A DNA stretch of 64,000 bases from Hominenteromicrobium sp900549945 (GTDB taxonomy: Bacteria; Bacillota; Clostridia; Oscillospirales; Acutalibacteraceae). Location of the stretch: contig CABRNK010000002.1 of the NCBI GenBank assembly GCA_902472305.1, positions 1 to 64,000 of the forward strand, read 5' to 3'. Within the stretch, counting starts at the first letter, position 1; each line of letters starts with the position of its first letter. A program made the position numbers and the translations under genes. Below are positions 1 through 6,665 of the stretch, piece after piece. Under the pieces are notes generated by a model that did no database searches, was not told the origin of the DNA, and was given only the letters and a program-made list of their open reading frames with translations.

Positions 1-58
1 TGTGCCGACGATACTTGGCTGGAAACGGCCCGGGACAATAGGTTGATGCCAACACTTA
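1..58 (+). rRNA. rrf: 5S ribosomal RNA, 3' portion
   Basis: The first bases match the 3' half of bacterial 5S rRNA: the GCCGAYGATACTTGG segment, the loop E/helix IV region and the closing GGTNGATGCC stretch. The 5' half lies outside the window, so whether 16S and 23S genes precede it cannot be seen. A strong terminator follows at once, as expected at the end of an rRNA unit. The exact 3' end is approximate because the 5' pairing strand is missing. Confidence 0.85.
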
Positions 59-61
59 AAG

Positions 62-90
62 CGGTCATCCAATAGGATGGTCGTTTTTTT
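62..90 (+). terminator. Intrinsic terminator of the 5S/rRNA unit
   Basis: A 9-bp stem (CGGTCATCC against GGATGGTCG, with G-U pairs) closes an AATA loop and is followed by seven T residues. Confidence 0.85.
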
Positions 91-152
91 ATTTTCCGAA
101 AACACAAGACGCCCGCAGCGGTGCGGGATAAACGCAGAACAGGGGGCAGGCT

Positions 153-863
153 ATGCACGCTTTGATGGGACATGTCCGCGCGGCGGCGGATAAATACGCG
201 ATGATCGAAGAGGGGGACCGCATCGCGGTCGGCGTTTCCGGCGGAAAAGATTCGCTCTACCTGCTGTACGCACTCGCCATGATGCGCCGCTACTACCCGA
301 AGCGCTACGAGATCACAGCGCTGACGGCCGACCCGTGCTTCAGCGGCGCGGAAACAGACTACAGCGCCGTGGAGGCGCTGTGCAGGGAATGGGGCGTCGA
401 GTACCGCATCCGCCGCACGAACCTCGGCAAGGTCATCTTTGAGGACCGCCGCGAGGAAAACCCGTGCAGCCTCTGCGCCCGGATGCGCCGCGGCATCCTG
501 CACGATATGGCGAAGGACGCCGGCTGCGGAAAGATTGCGCTCGGCCACCACTTCGACGACGCGGTGCAGACCTTTCTGATGAACCTGCTGTACGGCGGCA
601 AGATCGGCTGCTTTTCGCCGAAAAGTTACCTTTCGCGCAAGGATCTGTACCTGATCCGCCCGCTCGCGTTCTGCGCAGAGGCAGACATCCGCCGCGCTGT
701 GAACAGGCTCGGGCTGCCCGTCGTCAAAAGCGGCTGCCCGGCCGACGGCGTGACTGCCCGACAGGATACCGCCGACCTGATCGCCGGCCTTGAAAAGCAA
801 TTTCCCGACCTAAAGCAGAAGGTGATGGGCGCCATGCAGCGTGCCGGTGTGGACGGCTGGTGA
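153..863 (+). CDS. TtcA-like PP-loop ATPase (tRNA 2-thiocytidine family)
   Basis: This 236-residue protein belongs to the TtcA/TilS-type PP-loop ATP pyrophosphatases, which adenylate a tRNA base before sulfur insertion. Visible signs are the PP-loop SGGKDS at about residues 29-34, a CSLC cysteine pair near residue 108 as in TtcA, and GHHFDDAVQTF, the usual downstream motif. TtcA proper thiolates C32 of tRNA using an iron-sulfur cluster; the substrate here is inferred from family only. The ATG is preceded by an AGGGGG site. It stands alone after the 5S terminator; its stop codon abuts a gene remnant on the other strand. Confidence 0.8.
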   Translation: MHALMGHVRAAADKYAMIEEGDRIAVGVSGGKDSLYLLYALAMMRRYYPKRYEITALTADPCFSGAETDYSAVEALCREWGVEYRIRRTNLGKVIFEDRREENPCSLCARMRRGILHDMAKDAGCGKIALGHHFDDAVQTFLMNLLYGGKIGCFSPKSYLSRKDLYLIRPLAFCAEADIRRAVNRLGLPVVKSGCPADGVTARQDTADLIAGLEKQFPDLKQKVMGAMQRAGVDGW

Positions 864-1070
864 TCACCCTTTGAGGCGGTATGGGTCGATATGCAGCATC
901 AAAGCATTGCGGATAGAGTTCTCCGACCACGCGGCGAGACCGAACGCCGTGTACGCGCTGCACCGGTAAACCGACGCGCCGTACATGGAAAACACGATGT
1001 CCCGCGCGATCGGTTCTACCGGAATATCGGGCGAAAGCTCTCCGGCGGCGATGCCAGTCCTTCGAGAGAT
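864..1070 (-). pseudogene. TetR-family regulator remnant (C-terminal fragment)
   Basis: An open minus-strand frame of about 68 codons ends at a TGA at 866-864, next to the TtcA-like stop. Its residues (GELSPDIPVEPIARDIVFSM and on to a short amphipathic end) resemble the C-terminal ligand-binding half of TetR regulators. No helix-turn-helix, start codon or ribosome site is present; a stop codon at 1073-1071 closes the frame upstream. It is therefore a remnant. The TetR assignment rests on pattern recognition of a variable domain and is moderate. Confidence 0.5.
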
Positions 1071-1090
1071 TCAGGTTATCACCCTCGACG

Positions 1091-1528
1091 CACGGAAAAA
1101 GCCGCCCCTACACGGAGGACCCGGTGTGGGAGCAGGAAGAAAATGCCGTTCTGGACCGCGAGAAAACGCCGGATTTCGCCGAAAAAATCGCAGCCATGCG
1201 CGCGGACGTCGTGGTCGATCTCAGCAGCTTCCGCCTCGCGGATACAAAAGCGATGGCCGAAGCGCTGCAAAAGGCCGGCTGCGCCGAGCACATGTACAAA
1301 TTTTTCGGCAGGAAGCCGGACATCGGATTTCTGCCTTGGGACGAATGGTGCGCCTACACCGGGGACCCCGCGGAGACGGACGACACACGGCACCACATCG
1401 CCCGCCGCGGGTATTTCGACCTCGAAATGGAAAAACGCCTGCTCGGCTTCGAGCCGAAATGCACGGCCCCCGAGACGAGCGGCATCGCGGTGCAGAGCTA
1501 TATCGGCCGCGGGCTCATCCGCGTCTGA
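1091..1528 (+). pseudogene. NAD-dependent epimerase/dehydratase remnant
   Basis: The frame reads from HGKSRPYTEDPVW to QSYIGRGLIRV. The first part matches the section after the Rossmann glycine motif in a common SDR-type epimerase family (RGKSxPYT, DVVxDL). The text then jumps from the helix after DVVVDLSSF straight to FFGRKPDIGFLPWDEWCAY, the C-terminal part. The cofactor-binding N-terminus and roughly the middle half, including the YxxxK region, are missing. There is no credible start codon. The gene has lost its 5' end and has an internal deletion. A terminator follows. Confidence 0.7.
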
Positions 1529-1542
1529 ACCGAAGCGCAGAG

Positions 1543-1567
1543 CCGCCGGTTTTTCCGGCGGTTTTTT
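1543..1567 (+). terminator. Intrinsic terminator after the epimerase remnant
   Basis: CCGCCGG and CCGGCGG form a 7-bp GC stem with a TTTTT loop, followed by six T residues. It survives although the gene before it is broken. Confidence 0.8.
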
Positions 1568-1623
1568 CGCGCTCATTTCTATGCGCCCCGAAAATAAATA
1601 ATCCGTAAGCCGCACAAAAAACA

Positions 1624-1652
1624 TTGACAGAATGCGGCGTATGCCCTATAAT
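1624..1652 (+). promoter_or_regulatory. Consensus sigma-A promoter of potABCD
   Basis: TTGACA at 1624-1629 and TATAAT at 1647-1652 with exactly 17 bp between them, a perfect housekeeping promoter. The start site would be near 1659, giving a leader of about 75 nt before potA. Confidence 0.92.
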
Positions 1653-1734
1653 CGGAACTAAACATAGAAATTATACTGAATTGGTAGACAATTCACACAT
1701 AAAAATAAAAATGTATGGGAGCTGGGACGTGAAA

Positions 1735-2703
1735 ATGAACGAAATTCTGGAACTAAAAGGTATTAAGAAGGCCTTCGGCGGCGTGCCGGTCTTAAACGGC
1801 ATCGACCTCTCTGTGAAGCCGGGCGAATTTATCACGCTGCTCGGCTCCTCCGGCTGCGGCAAAACGACGACGCTTCGCATCATATCGGGCCTTGAAACGC
1901 CGGACAGCGGCACGGTGCTGCTCGAGGGCGCGGATGTGACCGGCACCGAGCCAGACAAGCGCGGCGTGCACACGGTTTTCCAGAATTATGCCCTTTTCCC
2001 GCATATGACGGTTGAGGCAAACATCGGCTACAGCCTGAAGATCCGCGGCGTGAAGAAGACGGAAATCAAATCGCGCGTGCGGGAAATGCTCGAGCTCGTG
2101 CAGCTCGAGGGCTTCGGCGGCCGCATGCCGGGCGAGCTTTCCGGCGGTCAGCGCCAGCGCGTGGCGATCGCCCGCAGCGTGATCGATTCCCCGAAGGTGC
2201 TCCTGCTCGACGAGCCGCTCGGCGCGCTCGACCTGCAGCTTCGGCGCATGATGCAGACGGAGCTCAAACGCCTGCAGAAAAAGCTCGGCATCACTTTCAT
2301 CTACATCACGCACGATCAGGAGGAGGCCCTCAATATGTCCGACCGCATCGCCGTGATGCGAAACGGCCTCTTCGAACAGCTCGGCACGCCGAACGAGATC
2401 TACGACCGCCCGAAAACAGCCTATGTCGCGCGCTTCGTCGGCTCCGCGAATATCCTGACGCTCGGCGGCAAATGTCTCGCCGTGCGCAGCGAGGCGCTCG
2501 AGCTCAACCGCGGCGAATCCGGCCGCCTGACCGGCGTGATTCGCGAAAAGACCTTTTCGGGCGGCATGCTGCGCATCACCGTGGATACGGAATCATGCGG
2601 CGAGCTCGTCGCGAGCCGCCACGGCATCGATTCCCCGCTTGCGCCGGGCGAAACCGTCGGCATTTCGTGGGCGGAGGGCGCCGCCGTGGAGGTGGAGCCG
2701 TGA
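1735..2703 (+). CDS. potA: Spermidine/putrescine ABC transporter ATP-binding protein
   Basis: A 322-residue ABC ATPase that energises polyamine import. Walker A is GSSGCGKTTT, the signature is LSGGQRQRVAIAR, Walker B is VLLLDEPLGALD, and a switch histidine sits in ITHDQEEAL. A C-terminal TOBE-like part follows, as in PotA. The ATG at 1735 is chosen because the promoter occupies 1624-1652, so the longer frame from 1624 cannot be translated; GGGA lies 7 nt upstream. It is first in the potABCD operon, and potB starts inside its stop codon. Confidence 0.92.
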   Translation: MNEILELKGIKKAFGGVPVLNGIDLSVKPGEFITLLGSSGCGKTTTLRIISGLETPDSGTVLLEGADVTGTEPDKRGVHTVFQNYALFPHMTVEANIGYSLKIRGVKKTEIKSRVREMLELVQLEGFGGRMPGELSGGQRQRVAIARSVIDSPKVLLLDEPLGALDLQLRRMMQTELKRLQKKLGITFIYITHDQEEALNMSDRIAVMRNGLFEQLGTPNEIYDRPKTAYVARFVGSANILTLGGKCLAVRSEALELNRGESGRLTGVIREKTFSGGMLRITVDTESCGELVASRHGIDSPLAPGETVGISWAEGAAVEVEP

Positions 2704-3566
2704 GAGGAAAGCCGCGCAGAAAACTGAAAAAGGAAGCGCTGATGCTGCTTCCGCTCTACCTGTTCACCTTGATTTTCATCGTCGGTCCGCTCGTCTACAT
2801 GGTCGTGCTGAGCTTTTTGCAGCGCGCCGAAACTTGGGGCGTGACGAGCGAATTCACGCTGAAAAACTACCAAAATATCCTCGAGCCCGTCTATTTGCAG
2901 ACCTTTGCCGAATCCTTTAAGCTCGCCGTCATCAGCACGCTGCTGATCATCCTGATCGGCTACCCGTTCGGCTATTTCATGGCGAAGCTGACCGCCAAGT
3001 GGAAAAAACGCACGATGATGCTGCTGATGATCCCGTTTTGGACCAGCTCGCTGATCCGCCTGTACGGCTGGATCATCATTTTCCGCGCGAACGGCGTTTT
3101 CGATAAGCTGCTGATGAGCCTCGGCATCACCGACGCGCCCTTAAAGCTCCTCTACACATACCCCGCCGTTGTGGTCGGCATGGTCTACGCACTGCTGCCG
3201 TTTATGATTTTCTCGGTCTATTCGAGCGCCGAAAAGCTCGACTGGAGCCTCATCGAGGCGGCGCGCGACCTCGGCGCCTCGCGCATCAAGGCGTTTTTCA
3301 CGGTCACGCTGAAGCTGACGCTGCCCGGCCTGCTTTCCGGCGTCATCCTGACGTTCATCCCGTCTATGGGCCTGTTCTTCATCGCCGACATCCTCGGCGG
3401 CAACAAGGTCGTGCTCGTCGGCAGCCTGATTCAGGACCAGCTCATGAAGGCGCACAACTGGCCTTTTGCCGCGGCGCTCGCTGTGATTCTGACGGTTCTC
3501 ACAAGCGTGATGATCGCCCTGTACAGGAAGATCTCCGGCGTGAAAGATCTCGAGGGCATTGTGTAA
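2700..3566 (+). CDS. potB: Spermidine/putrescine ABC transporter permease PotB
   Basis: A 288-residue inner-membrane permease of the PotB type with about six membrane segments, the first near residues 14-34. The EAA loop that docks on the ATPase is visible as EAARDLGASRIKAFFTVTLKLTLPG. I place the start at GTG 2700, which overlaps the potA stop (GTGA) and is preceded by a GGAGGTGG site in the potA end; a longer open frame upstream is only shadow of potA. Translational coupling with potA is likely. Confidence 0.9.
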   Translation: MRGKPRRKLKKEALMLLPLYLFTLIFIVGPLVYMVVLSFLQRAETWGVTSEFTLKNYQNILEPVYLQTFAESFKLAVISTLLIILIGYPFGYFMAKLTAKWKKRTMMLLMIPFWTSSLIRLYGWIIIFRANGVFDKLLMSLGITDAPLKLLYTYPAVVVGMVYALLPFMIFSVYSSAEKLDWSLIEAARDLGASRIKAFFTVTLKLTLPGLLSGVILTFIPSMGLFFIADILGGNKVVLVGSLIQDQLMKAHNWPFAAALAVILTVLTSVMIALYRKISGVKDLEGIV

Positions 3567-3581
3567 GCAGCGCAGAAAGGC

Positions 3582-4403
3582 ATGGGAAACGCATTGAAAA
3601 ACAGAACACATCTTCCGAATATTTATCTCGGTGTGATTTTGCTTCTGATGTACGTGCCGATCGTGCTCGTCATCATCTACTCCTTCAACGAAAGCAAGAT
3701 CAGCTCCGTGTGGGACGGCTTCTCGCTCAAATGGTATGCGGAGCTGTTCCGCGACCGCTCGCTCTTTGAAGCGCTTTTAAACAGCATTATCCTCGGCGTC
3801 TCGTCCTCCCTCGCGGCGGCTGTCATCGGCACGCTCGGCGCGGTCGGCTCCGCAAAGGTCGAACTCAAGGGAAAGGGCGTTATGGAATACATCGCCACGC
3901 TGCCGATCATGATCCCGGAGATCATTCTGGGCATGGTATTCATGGTATTCTTTTCGCTGATCGGCCTGCCTTTTGGCATGACGACGCTGATCATCGCGCA
4001 CACGGCTTTCTGCATCCCGTATGTTTTCATGCTTGTCAAGGCGCGGCTGGTCGGCATGGACAAAAGCCTTGAGGAGGCCGCGCTAGACCTCGGCGCCTCC
4101 AAAATGCGCGCCTTTTTCGACATCGTGCTGCCGCTCATCGCGCCGGCCATCGCCTCAGGCATGCTGCTCGCCTTTGCCATGAGCTTCGACGACGTGATCA
4201 TCAGCGTATTCGTGACCGGCGTCGATTCCAACACGCTGCCGATCAAAATTTACTCACAGCTCAAAACCGGCGTAACGCCGAAGATCAACGCGCTCTGTAC
4301 GCTGATGTTCGGCATAACCATTTTGCTCTGCGGCCTCTCCCTGCTGATCGGCCGGGAGAAAAAGCCGAAAAAACTACAATCCGAATACAAGGAAGGGAAT
4401 TGA
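3582..4403 (+). CDS. potC: Spermidine/putrescine ABC transporter permease PotC
   Basis: A 273-residue second permease with about six membrane segments. The first is VILLLMYVPIVLVIIYSF near residue 18, and the PotC-typical FNESK follows. The EAA motif is EEAALDLGASKMRAFFDIVLPLIAP. It lies 15 nt after potB with an AAAGG ribosome site and 1 nt before potD, so the four genes form one operon. With PotB it makes the membrane channel. Confidence 0.92.
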   Translation: MGNALKNRTHLPNIYLGVILLLMYVPIVLVIIYSFNESKISSVWDGFSLKWYAELFRDRSLFEALLNSIILGVSSSLAAAVIGTLGAVGSAKVELKGKGVMEYIATLPIMIPEIILGMVFMVFFSLIGLPFGMTTLIIAHTAFCIPYVFMLVKARLVGMDKSLEEAALDLGASKMRAFFDIVLPLIAPAIASGMLLAFAMSFDDVIISVFVTGVDSNTLPIKIYSQLKTGVTPKINALCTLMFGITILLCGLSLLIGREKKPKKLQSEYKEGN

Positions 4404-4404
4404 A

Positions 4405-5484
4405 ATGAAAAAGCTACTCGCATCCATTCTGGCTCTTGCGCTGCTCGTCGCCTCCTTTGCAGCCTGTGCGGACGGCAGCGCCGAAGGCGGCGCATCTGCG
4501 GCGGACGGCGGCTCCGACGAGCTTGTGCTCTACACATGGGAGGCCATGTTCCCGCAGGATGTGCTCGACGCCTTTGAGGCGGAGACCGGCATCAAGGTCA
4601 ATTACGTGAACTTTGACACCGATGAAACGATGCTCGCAAAGCTCGAGGCGGCCGAGGGCGGCGATTACGACATCGTCGTGGCCGACGACTACATCATCGA
4701 GACGGCGATCGCCGAGGGCCTCGTCACAGAGCTCGACAAGACGAAGCTGCCGTCGTTCGGCAACATCAACCCGGTCTATCAGGGCCAGTTCTTCGACCCC
4801 GAAAACAAGTATACCGCGCCGTACGGCTCCGGTGTGCAGACGATCGTCTATGACCCGAGCGCCGTGGACATTGAAATTCAGGGCTATGCGGATCTGTGGG
4901 ACCCGTCGCTCGCCTCGAATATCGGCATCACGAGCAATTTCCGCGTGATGAACGGCATGGCGCTCAAAGTGATGGGCGAGAGCTACAACACCGAGGACAC
5001 CGCTGTCATTGAAGAGGCGGGCAAGAAGATGCTTGAGCTCGCGCCGAACATCCGCTTGATCAAGGACGACAATATTCAGGACGACCTGCTTTCCGGCGAG
5101 ATCGGCGCGGCGGTCATGTACACCTCGCAGGTCACAATGGCCATGCTCGCGAACCCGGAGCTAAAGGTCGTTTACCCGGAGGAGGGCATCGGCTTTGGCG
5201 TGATGGGCATGTTCATTCCGAGCAAGGCGCCGCACAGTGACGCGGCCTACAAGTTCATGGAGTACATCCTCGACCCCGAAGTGGCTGCCCAGTGCTTCGA
5301 GTACATCGGCTACTACTGCACGAACAGCGCCGCGGAGGAATACATCAATGAGGAATACAAGTCGTTCCTGACGCTGCCCGAGGATTTCAGCGGCAGCACC
5401 GAGATGATCGAGAACGTTTCCGCCGAGGCCGAGGAGGCACACACAAAGATCTGGACCGAATTCAAAACCGCAACCGGAAACTGA
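4405..5484 (+). CDS. potD: Spermidine/putrescine-binding lipoprotein
   Basis: A 359-residue extracellular substrate-binding lipoprotein. The signal peptide is Lys-rich then hydrophobic and ends in the lipobox ASFAAC, putting the lipidated Cys near residue 19. The mature part begins with ELVLYTWEAMFPQDVLDAFE, typical of PotD/PotF. It captures polyamine outside the cell and delivers it to PotBC. It ends the operon before a strong terminator. Spermidine versus putrescine preference cannot be told from sequence. Confidence 0.92.
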   Translation: MKKLLASILALALLVASFAACADGSAEGGASAADGGSDELVLYTWEAMFPQDVLDAFEAETGIKVNYVNFDTDETMLAKLEAAEGGDYDIVVADDYIIETAIAEGLVTELDKTKLPSFGNINPVYQGQFFDPENKYTAPYGSGVQTIVYDPSAVDIEIQGYADLWDPSLASNIGITSNFRVMNGMALKVMGESYNTEDTAVIEEAGKKMLELAPNIRLIKDDNIQDDLLSGEIGAAVMYTSQVTMAMLANPELKVVYPEEGIGFGVMGMFIPSKAPHSDAAYKFMEYILDPEVAAQCFEYIGYYCTNSAAEEYINEEYKSFLTLPEDFSGSTEMIENVSAEAEEAHTKIWTEFKTATGN

Positions 5485-5502
5485 TTTCAATAAAAAATAA
5501 TG

Positions 5503-5528
5503 AAAAGGGCGGAAAAACCGCCCTTTTT
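5503..5528 (+). terminator. Intrinsic terminator of potABCD
   Basis: AAAAGGGCGG and CCGCCCTTTT form a stem around an A-rich loop, with the T run at 5524-5528. Confidence 0.85.
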
Positions 5529-5531
5529 GTC

Positions 5532-5560
5532 TTGCTTTCTGCCGCATAGTATTGTATACT
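5532..5560 (+). promoter_or_regulatory. Sigma-A promoter of the DUF1858 gene
   Basis: TTGCTT at 5532-5537 and TATACT at 5555-5560 are separated by 17 bp. The promoter begins just after the pot operon terminator, so the small gene has its own transcript. Confidence 0.75.
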
Positions 5561-5650
5561 GGAAAAGTATAGAATGCACCTGCGGAATATTTCTTTATGC
5601 AGGCGCCAAACTGAAGGTAAATCCATTTCGTTATAGAAAGGAAAATGATC

Positions 5651-5857
5651 ATGGAAATCACGAAAAAGACCACAATGGGCGAAATGCTCGATTACGACCG
5701 CGGTATCGCATACGTTCTGATGCAGTCCGGCATGCACTGCGTCGGCTGCCCGTCCTCCATCCACGAATCCCTCGAGGACGCATGTGCCGTCCACGGCCTC
5801 AACGTCGACGAGGTTTTCGCTTCAATTCAGGAGTACCTCAACAGCAAAAAGGCGTAA
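5651..5857 (+). CDS. DUF1858 small redox-disulfide domain protein
   Basis: A 68-residue protein of the DUF1858 / hybrid-cluster-associated redox disulfide family. It has the family's core: TMGEMLDYDRGIAYVLMQSGMHCVGCPSS, with the CVGC cysteine pair, then a helix with a YL ending. The exact role is unknown; such proteins often accompany metal or redox enzymes, but none lies next to it here. ATG 5651 is preferred over ATG 5645 because GAAAGG ends 9 nt before it. It is a single-gene unit with its own promoter and terminator. Confidence 0.85.
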   Translation: MEITKKTTMGEMLDYDRGIAYVLMQSGMHCVGCPSSIHESLEDACAVHGLNVDEVFASIQEYLNSKKA

Positions 5858-5871
5858 CAGCCCACAAACCG

Positions 5872-5902
5872 AAAAGAGGACAGCCGCGGCTGTCCTCTTT
5901 TT
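5872..5902 (+). terminator. Bidirectional intrinsic terminator
   Basis: A near-perfect palindrome, AAAAGAGGACAGCC to GGCTGTCCTCTTTT, ending in five T residues. Read from the other strand it also ends in TTTT, so it can serve the minus-strand regulator next to it. Confidence 0.85.
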
Positions 5903-6128
5903 ATAATTTCATATCTTCATCGGATTCAGTATAAATTGCTATATCCTGAATTTCACATTGTAAAATCCTGCACAAATCATTAATTGTCACTGTACTTATA
6001 GGACTGTTTTTTCTCAATCTGTGAATTGTTGAATTTGATATATGATGCTTTGTAATAAGCGTGTAGGTTGTCTCCTTAGAATTACGTAACGTTCTCCAAC
6101 TGTCTTTGTCTCGGTGGGTGCGGTTCAC
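5901..6128 (-). CDS. XRE/Cro-type HTH protein with a damaged 5' end
   Basis: The C-terminal 65 codons encode a Cro/C1-type helix-turn-helix: WRTL...TYTLITKHHISNSTIHRLRKN...INDLCRILQCEIQDI, the pattern of small XRE regulators. The first ten codons (from GTG 6128) look unlike the family and are simply the antisense of the neighbouring lipoprotein's lipobox region. No ribosome site precedes the GTG. I infer that the native start codon and leader were lost at a junction near 6099. The local base composition is AT-rich compared with its surroundings. It may still be translated weakly, or be dead. Confidence 0.6.
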   Translation of the reverse strand: MNRTHRDKDSWRTLRNSKETTYTLITKHHISNSTIHRLRKNSPISTVTINDLCRILQCEIQDIAIYTESDEDMKL

Positions 6129-6427
6129 CGGAAAAAGACATTATCGGTACATGGGAAAACTCTACATCTAGACCGAGTTCTATGGCTTTGTACGGTGAAT
6201 TTTTTCCGTCTGAAATAGAATTCTTTGAAGATGGTATTTTAACGGACTATTCCATGGATGGTCCTGCGGACGGAAATTATTCGCTGTCTGATAATCGTCT
6301 AAAAATCACAGTGAACTATTCCGCGTTGACATCCTACTCATGGAATTACGATTGTGAAATTCACGGTGGAACAATGAAGCTGACTTCAAGTGAAGGAAAT
6401 ACTGTCGAATACGAAAAAGTACATTAA
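6080..6427 (+). pseudogene. 5'-truncated lipocalin-like lipoprotein remnant
   Basis: The plus frame opens after a TAG at 6077-6079 and reads NCLCLGGCGSPEKDIIGTWE, that is, the end of a lipoprotein signal with lipobox LGGC (Cys at 6119-6121), then a short beta-rich domain with IGTWE, an ATG at 6182 (MALYGEF), and GNYSLSDNRLKIT, the pattern of small lipocalin-like lipoproteins. The positive and hydrophobic start of the signal peptide is missing. If translation began at ATG 6182 an 81-residue cytosolic product would result, without the signal or the first strand. AT-rich composition matches the adjoining XRE fragment. Confidence 0.6.
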
Positions 6428-6444
6428 GATAATTTAAGTGCAAA

Positions 6445-6487
6445 AAAATGGCTGTGACACAAATTCTACCCGTATCACAGCCATTTT
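6445..6487 (+). terminator. Intrinsic terminator after the lipoprotein remnant
   Basis: AAAATGGCTGTGA and TCACAGCCATTTT form a 13-bp stem around a loop of about 16 nt, followed by a T-rich run. Confidence 0.8.
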
Positions 6488-6585
6488 ATTTTTCTTAAGA
6501 TTATTTGAGAGTTTAAGGCTTTAGAAGAAATTTTTGCTGAAATATATTAAACTGTATAGGGGACGTCATCAAACCCCCTCTGCCG

Positions 6586-6637
6586 AAAAAGCAGGCCGGC
6601 GGGCAGCCTCTGAAAAGGAAGCTGCCCGCCGGCTTTT
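6586..6637 (-). terminator. Terminator of the alpha-xylosidase gene
   Basis: GCCGGCGGGCAGC pairs perfectly with GCTGCCCGCCGGC around a 13-nt centre. On the minus strand a T run follows a short CTG spacer; on the plus strand TTTTAT follows, so it may work both ways. Confidence 0.7.
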
Positions 6638-6665
6638 ATACTTGTTTAGTAATTCTTCGAACCGT

